From assembly GCF_041380365.1 (NCBI RefSeq), contig NZ_CP159981.1, forward strand, positions 1,054,001 through 1,118,000: a stretch of DNA of 64,000 nt. The letters are read 5' to 3'. The DNA is from Buchananella sp. 14KM1171 (GTDB lineage Bacteria; Actinomycetota; Actinomycetes; Actinomycetales; Actinomycetaceae). The notes beneath the pieces were generated by a model. It was not told the DNA's origin. It worked only from the letters and a program-made list of their open reading frames with translations, and made no database searches. The translations under genes were made by a program, and so were the position numbers. This document shows positions 44,976 through 52,469 of the stretch, piece after piece (the first letter of the stretch is position 1; every line of letters starts with the position of its first letter).

Positions 44976-45548
44976 GTGGTGCTTGACTCCTGCGTGCTCG
45001 CGCCAGAGGTTTTGCGATACCTGCTGTTGGGGTGCGCCCGAGCCGGGCTGTTCCAGCCCCGCTGGACCCTGCGGATCGCCGGGGAGGTGACTGCCACCGT
45101 GCGGCGCGCGCACCTGGGCGATCCGCAACAGGTGCACGCCGAGCTGATCGAATGGGGATCCAGCGTACTCGTGCACGACTACGAGGCCTTGGAGCCCGGG
45201 ATCGGGCTGACCGACCCCGCCGACCGCCACGTGGTCGCCGCCGCCATCAACTGCGGGGCCCAGGTGATCGTCACCGCCAACACCAGGGACTTCCCCGCGC
45301 ACGTGCTCACCCGGCGCGGCCTGCTCGCCCAGACACCAGACGATTTCCTGTCCTCCCTGGCCACCCCGCCGGGCGGTGCGGGGGCGGAGGGGCGGGCGGC
45401 AACGTCGGCCAATGCAGCCGCAACGATTGCCGAACTCGCTCGCGGCCTGGCCGGCGCGCGCGGGTGGAGCCAGAAGGAACTGGGGCTGGCACTACAAAGG
45501 TCCGGCCTACCGGCCCTGGCCCGTCGCCTCCGCGCGGCTACGGAATGA
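44976..45548 (+). CDS. PIN-domain protein, orphan toxin-like
   Basis: 190 residues. PIN ribonuclease landmarks are VVLDSCVLAP (first acidic residue), a central Glu in RIAGEVTATV, and LTDPADRHVVAAAINCGAQVIVTANTRDFP with the later acidic residues. The domain arrangement matches the PIN protein at 46087, including the C-terminal helical tail. Start chosen at GTG 44976 with a weak GAGAG; uncertain by a few codons. No antitoxin gene precedes it, so it may rely on the antitoxin at 45653 or be a decayed pair. Confidence 0.75.
   Translation: MVLDSCVLAPEVLRYLLLGCARAGLFQPRWTLRIAGEVTATVRRAHLGDPQQVHAELIEWGSSVLVHDYEALEPGIGLTDPADRHVVAAAINCGAQVIVTANTRDFPAHVLTRRGLLAQTPDDFLSSLATPPGGAGAEGRAATSANAAATIAELARGLAGARGWSQKELGLALQRSGLPALARRLRAATE
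45395..45410 (-). repeat. Dispersed 16-mer, antisense copy in PIN gene
   Basis: Exact match on the minus strand, antisense, just before the C-terminal tail region. Confidence 0.7.
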
Positions 45549-45652
45549 GCGCCACCCGGCCCGCGCAAAATCGTGAATCTCGTTACGGAGACATGGCCCT
45601 CAAGACGTGGCACACTGAAGCCACGGTTTCGATTATTTCGATTGGAGGAGAC

Positions 45653-46084
45653 ATGTCGCCGCTCGTTTCTTGCCCCGACGCCCAGCTCGCCTCCCAGGCC
45701 CTCGGAATCATCAGCGCTCGCCTCCAGACTGAGGAGGGCAACCTGACTCTCGACGTTGAGGGCAGCAAGGACAGGCTCACCCTGCCCCGCTCCGCTGCGG
45801 AACTCTTGTGCCGCGTCCTTGCCCACCTGGCTAACGGTGACCCCGTGTCCGTGGTGCCCGCCCACAAGGAGATGACCACACAAGAAGCCGCCAACTACCT
45901 AAACATCTCTAGGCCCACCCTGATCAAGCTGTTGGAGACCGAGAAGATCCCCCACCGCAAGGTGGGAACCCACCGCCGCATCCGGTTCTCAGACCTGCAC
46001 GACTTCAAGAAGGCCGACGACGCCGAGCGGCGCGCTGCGGCTGACGAGCTCACAGCTCTAACCGAGGAGTTGGGTCTCTACTGA
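45653..46084 (+). CDS. Excisionase-type helix-turn-helix antitoxin
   Basis: 143 residues from ATG 45653 behind GGAGGA. The MerR/excisionase DNA-binding segment MTTQEAANYLNISRPTLIKLLETEKIPHRKVGTHRRIRF spans about residues 72-110, and an acidic helical tail would bind the toxin. It ends two bases before the PIN toxin gene, the usual layout of excisionase-PIN toxin-antitoxin pairs, which repress their own promoter. A TTTCG direct repeat (GATTATTTCGATT) just upstream of the ribosome site may be an operator. Confidence 0.85.
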   Translation: MSPLVSCPDAQLASQALGIISARLQTEEGNLTLDVEGSKDRLTLPRSAAELLCRVLAHLANGDPVSVVPAHKEMTTQEAANYLNISRPTLIKLLETEKIPHRKVGTHRRIRFSDLHDFKKADDAERRAAADELTALTEELGLY

Positions 46085-46086
46085 GC

Positions 46087-46644
46087 ATGGGATTCACGGT
46101 CATCTACGACGCAAACGTCTTGTACCCGAACACGACCCGAGACGTTCTAGTTCGGGTGGCCCAAGCGGGGCTAGTGCAGGCGAAGTGGACGAAGCGGATA
46201 CTCACAGAGATGACCGACGCCCTGCGGCGCAACAGACCCAACATCACGAAGGAGAAGGCGACCCGGCTTGAGTCACTAATGTGCGAGGCCGTACGGGACT
46301 GCCTAGTGGAGGGATACGAATCCCTCGAAGGCGCCCTGGTCTTGCCCGATCCTGACGACCGCCACGTCCTTGCAGCGGCGATCCGCTGCGGCGCGCAGGT
46401 CATAGTGACAAACAACGTCGCAGATTTTCCCGCCGATCAGCTCAGCCAGTTTGGCATCGAGGCAAAGACCGCTGACGCGTTCATTCTCGATCAGATCTAC
46501 CTTGCCCGCGATTCCCTCGTGAGCATCGTGGCTCAGATCGCCGCAAGCAGGAAGAAGCCGCCGCAGGACGTCAACGACGTGCTCGATTCGCTCCAGAAGG
46601 ACGGACAACTACTCTCTGCGGCGGCACTGCGCGTCATTCACTAA
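46087..46644 (+). CDS. PIN-domain ribonuclease toxin
   Basis: 185 residues. VIYDANVLYPN (first Asp), LTEMTDALRR (Glu), LPDPDDRHVLAAAIRCGAQVIVTNNVADFP (later Asp residues): a complete PIN active site. Toxins of this group cleave tRNA or mRNA when the antitoxin is lost. The C-terminal helices (QDVNDVLDSLQKDGQLLSAAALR) parallel those of the protein at 44976. Translation is probably coupled to the antitoxin stop two bases upstream. Confidence 0.88.
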   Translation: MGFTVIYDANVLYPNTTRDVLVRVAQAGLVQAKWTKRILTEMTDALRRNRPNITKEKATRLESLMCEAVRDCLVEGYESLEGALVLPDPDDRHVLAAAIRCGAQVIVTNNVADFPADQLSQFGIEAKTADAFILDQIYLARDSLVSIVAQIAASRKKPPQDVNDVLDSLQKDGQLLSAAALRVIH

Positions 46645-46672
46645 GCCCATCCCACGGGAAGCCTGCGCGCGG

Positions 46673-47041
46673 CTACGGGATGAGCGCCACCCGGCTGATC
46701 AAGAGGTCCAGCTCGCGCACGTCGACGCGGTCACCCAGCTTCAGCTTGATCTGGCCAGCGCGCGTCCACAGCTCCATCTCCGTGTTCGCGCCCAAGAAGC
46801 CGGCCGTCTCAGACGACCACATGTTGATCGAGCGGTACGGCAGCGAATACATCTCCACCTTCTTGCCCGTGATCCCCTGGGAGTCCCGCACGATCAGGCG
46901 CAGGTTGGTGAACACGGCCGCATCCCGCAGCGTCTTGAAGGCCCGCACCGGCACCTCGCCCTCAATCAGGATCTCGGGCAGGTCCTTGGGGAAGGGGCAC
47001 TCCTCGATCAGGGTCCACTCCACTACTGCTGCCGGTTCCAT
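46673..47041 (-). CDS. Bacterial PH-domain protein
   Basis: 122 residues covering one bacterial pleckstrin-homology domain: EVPVRAFKTLRDAAVFTNLRLIVRDSQGITGKKVEMYSLPYRSINMWSSETAG. The start is ATG 47041 with AGGAG five bases upstream; the open frame above it is not supported. Such proteins are cytoplasmic and poorly characterised. Convergent with the PIN toxin gene. Confidence 0.88.
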   Translation of the reverse strand: MEPAAVVEWTLIEECPFPKDLPEILIEGEVPVRAFKTLRDAAVFTNLRLIVRDSQGITGKKVEMYSLPYRSINMWSSETAGFLGANTEMELWTRAGQIKLKLGDRVDVRELDLLISRVALIP

Positions 47042-47138
47042 CGCTTCTCCTCGCTGCGTTGCGGTTTCGCCGTTCAGGCTACGCGCCGGCCCGCCCCTTG
47101 TCAGCGCCTTAGCGCCCTCTTGTTGCCCCACCCCCGCC

Positions 47139-47161
47139 GCGTGAAACACCATTTTTCACGC
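47139..47161. terminator. Hairpin downstream of fadD
   Basis: GCGTGAAA pairs with TTTTCACGC around CACCA. T-rich in the plus direction, so it could also serve transcripts from the left. Confidence 0.4.
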
Positions 47162-47244
47162 AGGGGCGTGGGGTACGACGCCGCCGCCCCACCTCCCCTC
47201 CCCTGCGGCCGCCACGCAGGGCGGGCAGGGAATCGGGGCGGCGG

Positions 47245-47260
47245 GGCGGCAGCGTCGGCC
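47245..47260 (-). repeat. Dispersed 16-mer downstream of fadD
   Basis: Exact match in non-coding DNA nine bases after the fadD stop. It is the last exact copy in the window. Confidence 0.7.
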
Positions 47261-47268
47261 CTCCTGGC

Positions 47269-49305
47269 CTACTCCTCCTCGCCGGCGGGGCGAACCGGGC
47301 CGCCGTAAATCTCATCCACCTGGGCGGCGAAGCGGGCGATGACCTCCGCGCGCTTGACCTTCAGGGAGGGGGTGAGCAGGCCGTTGGCCTCGGTGAAGTC
47401 CGTGGTGAGGACCTTGATCTTGCGGATCGCCTCCGCGCGCGAGACGTGCCTGTTGGCGCGCTCCACTGCGCGGTCCAGGGCGGCCAGCACCTCCGGGTGG
47501 GTAGCGGCCTCCGTGACCGGCATGGCGGGCAGGGCGTGGTTCTTCAGCCAGCCCGGCAGCATCTCCTCATCCAGGGTCACCAGGGCGGCGACGAACGGAC
47601 GCTGGTCGCCCACCACCACGACCTGGCTGATCAGCGGGTGGCCGCGCAGCGGGTCCTCCAGGGCCGCCGGGGCCACGTTCTTGCCGCCCGCCGTGACGAT
47701 GATTTCCTTGGCGCGGCCCGTAATGCGCACGTAGCCGTCGGAGTCCAGAGAGCCCAGGTCGCCCGTGCGGAACCAGCCGTCCTCGGTGAACGCGGCCGCC
47801 GTGGCCTCCGGGGCGTTGTGGTAGCCCTGGAACACCGAGGGGCCCTTGATGAGGATCTCGCCGTCGTCACTAATGCGCACCTGCAGCGGCGGCAGCGCCG
47901 GACCCACCGTGCCGATCTTGGAAAGCGTGGGCGTGTTCACCGACAGCGGGCCCACCGTCTCCGTCAGCCCGTAGCCCTCCAAGACCGGCAAGCCCAAGCC
48001 CGTGTAGAAGTGCGCCAGACGCGTGGACAGCGGCGCACCACCGGAGATGATGAAGCCCGCGTTGCCGCCCACCAGGGCACGGATCTTGGCGTACACCAGG
48101 CGGTCGGCGATGGCACGCTGGAGCCGCAAGGAAGCAGGGGCCGGGCCCTTCTCCAGCGCCCGCGAGTACGCGATCGCCACCTTGGCCGACCAACGGAACA
48201 GCTTCTGCTTCAACCCGCCACCGGTCTTCGCGTCGGCCGAGTTGTAGATCTTCTCCAGCACCCGCGGCACCGCCAGCAGGTAGGAGGGCTTGAAGGTGGC
48301 CAGGTCCGCCAATAGGTTCTTGGTGTCCGGGGTGTGGCCCAAGATGCCCTCGCCGGAGAGCTGGAAGACCTGCAAGAAGCGGGCGAACACATGCGCCAGC
48401 GGGAGGAACAGCAGCAGGCGCGAGTCCTGCCCCATCGCCACCTCCGGCATCCACGCGTGGGAGTTGACCGCCAGGTCCGTGAAGTTACCGTGCGTAATCA
48501 CCGTGCCCTTGGGGCGGCCCGTGGTGCCCGACGTGTAGACGATCGTCGCCAGGCTCGCCGTGGTCAGCGCGGCGGTGCGCTCCGCGACGGCGCCGGGCGG
48601 AACGTCGGCCCCCATCGCCTGAATCTGGTCAATCGCGTCCGTGTCCAGGGAGAACAGGTGCGCCTGCGGCAGCCCGGCGGCCTGGCAGGCGGCGCGCGCC
48701 AACTCCAGCTGCGTGGTGGTCTCCGTAACCACGGCGCGCACGTCCGCGTCCCGCACGATGTACTCGATCTGCTCCCCCGACGAGGTCTCATAGATCGGCA
48801 CCGGCACCAGGCCCGCCGCCCAACACGAGTAGTCCAGGAGTGTCCACTCGTAGCGGGTGCGCGACATGATCGCCACCCGCGCCCCCGCCTCCAGGCCCAG
48901 CCCGATCAGGCCGGCTGCCGTGCACTCCACCTCCTCACTGAACTGCGCGGCCGTGAGGTAACGCCAGTTCGTGCCCAGCGCGTCCTTCACCGCCAGCAGC
49001 GGGCGGTCCGCGCTGCGCTCCACGCGCGCCGCCAACAGCGAGGGGATCGTGGTGCGCTCGGTGACCTCCACCAGGCGCGGGGCAGTCCACTGGATCACGC
49101 GGCCGTCGGCGGCGCGGGTCGGTTCGCCGACGTTCCCGCGCGGCCCCTGCGCGCGTTGGGGGTTTGCGGCGGGGTGGGGCGCGGCAGGGGCGGGGGTGGG
49201 TGTGCCGGGGGTGGGGTGATCGCCCGAGGTGGGGGTGGTGGCCGGGCGGTCGGCGGGGTTGCTGGCGGGTTGGCTGGCGGGTTGGCTGGCGGGGGCCGGG
49301 TTCAT
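47269..49305 (-). CDS. Long-chain fatty acid--CoA ligase (AMP-forming)
   Basis: 678 residues. After a non-conserved, Pro/Ala/Thr-rich N-terminal 65 residues (repeats of SQPA), the ANL superfamily core shows the P-loop YTSGTTGRPKGTVITHGN (about 265), EGYGLTETVGP (about 435), and the hinge DGWFRTGDLGSLDSDGYVRITGRAKEIIVTAGGKNVAP. FAA1/FadD15-like. Activates fatty acids for lipid synthesis or degradation. The start is ATG 49305; there is no strong ribosome site. Monocistronic. Confidence 0.9.
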   Translation of the reverse strand: MNPAPASQPASQPASNPADRPATTPTSGDHPTPGTPTPAPAAPHPAANPQRAQGPRGNVGEPTRAADGRVIQWTAPRLVEVTERTTIPSLLAARVERSADRPLLAVKDALGTNWRYLTAAQFSEEVECTAAGLIGLGLEAGARVAIMSRTRYEWTLLDYSCWAAGLVPVPIYETSSGEQIEYIVRDADVRAVVTETTTQLELARAACQAAGLPQAHLFSLDTDAIDQIQAMGADVPPGAVAERTAALTTASLATIVYTSGTTGRPKGTVITHGNFTDLAVNSHAWMPEVAMGQDSRLLLFLPLAHVFARFLQVFQLSGEGILGHTPDTKNLLADLATFKPSYLLAVPRVLEKIYNSADAKTGGGLKQKLFRWSAKVAIAYSRALEKGPAPASLRLQRAIADRLVYAKIRALVGGNAGFIISGGAPLSTRLAHFYTGLGLPVLEGYGLTETVGPLSVNTPTLSKIGTVGPALPPLQVRISDDGEILIKGPSVFQGYHNAPEATAAAFTEDGWFRTGDLGSLDSDGYVRITGRAKEIIVTAGGKNVAPAALEDPLRGHPLISQVVVVGDQRPFVAALVTLDEEMLPGWLKNHALPAMPVTEAATHPEVLAALDRAVERANRHVSRAEAIRKIKVLTTDFTEANGLLTPSLKVKRAEVIARFAAQVDEIYGGPVRPAGEEE

Positions 49306-49334
49306 TCTTGAGTCCTTAGTTTGTGGGGCGCGGC

Positions 49335-49394
49335 AAGCTACTGATAGCGGGCCGCTATGCACCTTACTCCCGTGAGTGGGCGAGGTGGGGGACT
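49335..49394. repeat. 60-bp dispersed repeat, copy 1
   Basis: GCTACTGATAGCGGGCCGCT through TTACTCCCG, TGGGCGAGGTG and GGGACTC reappears in the same strand orientation at 51191-51250. It contains the palindrome TAGCGG-G-CCGCTA. Here it lies upstream of fadD. Confidence 0.85.
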
Positions 49395-49460
49395 CAGGAA
49401 CGTGGGCGGGAAATGGCGGCTGGCGCATTGGGACCCCAATTCATTCCAAATTTGGACCAC

Positions 49461-49530
49461 CTAGACCTTATGCACTCGACCTAGACCTTGCGTGGTGCTC
49501 TACGGTCTAGGTCGGCTGCACAAGGTCTAG
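49461..49530. repeat. Palindromic half-site array B, copy 2
   Basis: CTAGACCTT at 49461 and 49481, inverted at 49502 (one mismatch, ACGGTCTAG) and 49522. Spacing identical to the copy at 321-390, and the right flank GGCCGTACGAATTTGAA matches that copy. It lies in the spacer between fadD and the DUF4143 ATPase gene, where no gene is seen. Confidence 0.85.
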
Positions 49531-49615
49531 GCCGTACGAATTTGAACCACCCGGTGCGTCCCTGCAGGGATGGGGTGCACCCCACGAAAGGCGCTGCCTC
49601 CACGCAGTCCGGCTC

Positions 49616-50863
49616 TCACGGGCCGAGCAACGCCAGGGGCACTACAGCGACTCCATCCGGGCGGCGGTAGGCGACTGGGCCTGTGTTGACAACCATCAGA
49701 TCAACTACGCGACCAGGCATCTGCTCACGCAACCACAACAGGTGACGAACGTCAGCATCGGTAACGGCACCAGAGAGCTTCACCTCAACCCCGATCACCT
49801 GTCCCTCTGCCCCCTCGACGATCAAGTCGACTTCCCGATCTCCTCCAAACAGGCGAAGGTGCGCGACAGTCGCTTCTGCGGCCTGCGCCATTACACGCAC
49901 TCCCAAAGCAACTAGCGACTCAAAGAGCGGTCCCACCATGTGCGCTCCACCTGCAGAGACCAACGTCGCCTCAGTCAGGCCTAACAGCCTTACCGCTAGG
50001 GCAGGGTCGGCAAGCTGATGCTTTGGCCCCTGCTGTAGGCGCTTGAACGGATTGTTGCTAGGCAGCCAGCCCGGGATGGGATCGAGAAGCCATAGTCGTG
50101 CCAGGTGCTCCCTGTAATGCTCGGTTGTGGCCTTGGAGGGTTGACTCCCATCCCCGCCGGTGGTTGCGTCAAGAATCTTTGAGTAAGAGGTGGTCGTGGA
50201 AGACGCTGCAGCGTAAGCAGCTAGCCATCTGCGAAGAACCTCAGGACGGCGCACGTCATATCCCTGGTCGGGGAGGTCTCGATCGATCACCCTTTGCAGG
50301 TAGGAGTCCAGCAGCGCCCGCCTGGCCCTGGGGCTTGCACCCATGATGCCTGGCAAGCCACTCGAAACGATTGCCCGCGCGTAGTCAGCTAGCTCGAATC
50401 TGCAGGCGCCTGTCACCTCCCTGTCTCCATTCAAAAGGGCAGAGAGAGAAACCGCGGGCGTGCAAAGACCCCGCTCATGCAGCGCCATGGGCCGCATCCG
50501 CAAGGAGAGAATTCTCCCCGCACCCGAATGCGTACCGACGGAATCGACCGGCGTAGCAGAGCCAGTGAGTAGAAAACGCCCGGGAGGGGCACCGCTGTCC
50601 ACACTCCGCCGCACCGCGTCCCAAACCTGCGGCAAGCGCTGCCACTCGTCTATTAGCGCCGTACCTGACGCGAGCGTGGAGAGCGAAAAGTCAGCCCGCA
50701 CAACCTCCAGCTGGGCTGGGTCGTCCAACTGCCAAACCGAATCAGCGCGCCGACTAGCCGTGGCAGTCTTCCCTACGCCCTTGGGGCCGTCCAATGCGAT
50801 CGCGGGGACCTCAGCCAGAAGCTGGTCCAACTCGGCATCCACCGTGCGTGGCAGGTACTCCAT
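49616..50863 (-). CDS. AAA-family ATPase with DUF4143 domain
   Basis: 415 residues. Walker A LDGPKGVGKTATA near residue 27, Walker B-like TALIDEWQRLPQVWDAVRR near residue 68, sensor FLLTGSATP, then DUF4143 with HLARLWLLDPIPGWLPSNNPF and the nuclease-like REVDLIVEGAEGQVIGVEVKLSG (E-x-K type) near residue 350. Proteins of this type are frequent in actinobacteria and are suspected toxin-antitoxin or defence components. Start ATG 50863. Five 23-bp direct repeats lie just upstream. Confidence 0.85.
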   Translation of the reverse strand: MEYLPRTVDAELDQLLAEVPAIALDGPKGVGKTATASRRADSVWQLDDPAQLEVVRADFSLSTLASGTALIDEWQRLPQVWDAVRRSVDSGAPPGRFLLTGSATPVDSVGTHSGAGRILSLRMRPMALHERGLCTPAVSLSALLNGDREVTGACRFELADYARAIVSSGLPGIMGASPRARRALLDSYLQRVIDRDLPDQGYDVRRPEVLRRWLAAYAAASSTTTSYSKILDATTGGDGSQPSKATTEHYREHLARLWLLDPIPGWLPSNNPFKRLQQGPKHQLADPALAVRLLGLTEATLVSAGGAHMVGPLFESLVALGVRVMAQAAEATVAHLRLFGGDREVDLIVEGAEGQVIGVEVKLSGAVTDADVRHLLWLREQMPGRVVDLMVVNTGPVAYRRPDGVAVVPLALLGP

Positions 50864-50881
50864 GAGACCAGACCCTACCCT

Positions 50882-50989
50882 ACTAGCCCATTCACGGCAG
50901 TTGAACTAGTCCATCCACGGGCGACGAATTAGTCCGTTCACGACCCCGCTACTATCTCATCCACGGACCATGAACTAGCCCATTCACGG
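50882..50989. repeat. 23-bp direct repeat array E
   Basis: Five copies of the consensus AYTAGYCCATYCACGG begin at 50882, 50905, 50928, 50951 and 50974, each exactly 23 bp after the last; the fourth is the most diverged (ACTATCTCATCCACGG). It lies 19 bases upstream of the DUF4143 ATPase start, so it is probably that gene's operator or promoter region. Confidence 0.9.
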
Positions 50990-51190
50990 CCAATATGTTC
51001 GGCCCGACGCCCGTCCGAAGGATCGTTAGGACATGCCCCGCCGCTCCAAGTCCTTAAGCGTCACGCCGGATTCGTTCTTCCAAGACGTGAGCCCACTGCG
51101 CATACCCCTGCGACGAACACGGCTGCACCCGACGGACTTGAGAACAAGAGATCCTCTGAGAGCACCCAGTCCGGCCCGATCTTTGCGGCG

Positions 51191-51250
51191 TGCTACTGAT
51201 AGCGGGCCGCTATGCGGTTTACTCCCGGGAATGGGCGAGGTGAGGGACTC
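51191..51250. repeat. 60-bp dispersed repeat, copy 2
   Basis: Second copy of the element at 49335-49394, with GCGGTT in place of GCACC and a few other changes. Otherwise 50990-51310 shows no supported gene; an open frame at 51033 has no family likeness. Confidence 0.85.
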
Positions 51251-51310
51251 GAGCGAGTGGGTGGAGGGATTGCCAACAGCCTCTGCTGCGTGTAGCCTGA
51301 GAAGCGATAG

Positions 51311-51364
51311 ATCCCCGATCGGCCTCTTGCCTTAGCGGTAACGCACAAATGATCGGGGCCTTTC
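51311..51364 (+). ncRNA. Structured RNA candidate upstream of Abi gene
   Basis: ATCCCCGATC at 51311-51320 pairs with GATCGGGG near 51350-51357, enclosing a second stem TTGCC/GGTAA; CCTTTC follows. Abi_2/AbiF-type genes in many bacteria are preceded by a small conserved RNA, and this hairpin sits just where it would be expected, 28 bases before the Abi start. It could also be a plain terminator. Confidence 0.5.
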
Positions 51365-51384
51365 ATTTCCGCAAAGGAGCGGCA

Positions 51385-52335
51385 ATGGACAAGCAATGGC
51401 TAAGCTACACCGAGCAACTCAGACTTTTGACTAAAAGAGGCCTCCACATCGAAGACCCGGCAGAGGCAGAGACATTCCTATCTCGAGTAAGCTACTACAG
51501 AGCTTCCGGCTACTTCCGCTTTTGGCAGCGCGATCCCGCTAACGGTGACAATCAATTCATCGAAGGTTCACGCTTTTCAACCATCCGAGACCTATACCAA
51601 GCGGAGAACACCCTTGCCCTCACCTGCTCGGAACTGCTGCGCACAGTTGAGATAGTTGCAAGAACACGGTTTGCGCACCACTATTCCGAGCTCGTTTCAC
51701 CCGTGGGCGGATTCTCGGAAGGCAAGGGATTTACACAGTCAGTCAACCCAAATTCCGAGCCTGTTCAAGAACACGCTCTTCGCGACCTAGGCAGGAGCAA
51801 GGAAGGATTCATTCGCCACTACAGAAATCCCATTTCGCCAGACCAGGCGACTGTCGACCCTTACCATAAGATGCCGATTTGGGTAGCAGTAGAGGCATTC
51901 TCATTCGGAACACTTTCTCGCTTAGTTGAAGCTTCAGCAGAATCGGGAGTTCGCGATGCCATGGCTGCCTCTCTAAACGTGCCCAAGTCCCTCTTGGCAA
52001 GCCAGCTTCGTTCATTCGTCTACCTGCGCAATCGAGTCGCACATGCGTCGCGAATTTGGAATCATTCCGTCCTAGACAAGCCCGGCTTGATTCGAAAGCT
52101 CGAACAGAAAACAAAAAAGGCGTACGGACACTACAGCGACCACTCAATCTACAAGATACTTGTAGCACTCGACGAGTTTGCACGTAGAGCCAGCCTGCAC
52201 TCCACCTGGCTCGCAGACCACATTGAACCCCTTTTGCGTTCTAATCCATTGCTGGAAGCTGGAATAAAGCGCCCATGCAATTTTGGCGAGCTATCCCCCA
52301 CCCTCCTGGTGCCAGATCAAAAATACACACCATGA
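51385..52335 (+). CDS. Abi family protein (AbiD/AbiF-like, Abi_2 domain)
   Basis: 316 residues from ATG 51385 with AAAGGAG upstream. The N-terminal helix-turn-helix-like segment YTEQLRLLTKRGLHIEDP and SYYRASGYFRFWQRD are typical of Abi_2 proteins. The HEPN ribonuclease motif R-N-R-V-A-H is in FVYLRNRVAHASRIWN (about residue 225). Abortive-infection proteins of this group stop phage growth by RNA cleavage. The coding sequence is visibly lower in G+C than neighbouring housekeeping genes, pointing to transfer. It directly precedes the HsdMSR operon. Confidence 0.85.
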   Translation: MDKQWLSYTEQLRLLTKRGLHIEDPAEAETFLSRVSYYRASGYFRFWQRDPANGDNQFIEGSRFSTIRDLYQAENTLALTCSELLRTVEIVARTRFAHHYSELVSPVGGFSEGKGFTQSVNPNSEPVQEHALRDLGRSKEGFIRHYRNPISPDQATVDPYHKMPIWVAVEAFSFGTLSRLVEASAESGVRDAMAASLNVPKSLLASQLRSFVYLRNRVAHASRIWNHSVLDKPGLIRKLEQKTKKAYGHYSDHSIYKILVALDEFARRASLHSTWLADHIEPLLRSNPLLEAGIKRPCNFGELSPTLLVPDQKYTP

Positions 52336-52469
52336 GTAACCGCCCTCTGGTCGATTCCTTCAAGAAACAGCTAGATTGACGCTTTTCTCCCATCAAGACC
52401 CAGCGCGGCGTTGTCTCAGCAAAGGCAATCGCCGCTATGGTTGCCCTGCGACCACAGGAGGTTTGATAG

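Noticed and set aside
51033-51335. Open frame starting MPRRSKSLSVTPDSFFQDVS
   Set aside because: No ribosome site, Arg/Ser/Pro-rich composition typical of chance frames, and it runs through the 60-bp dispersed repeat.
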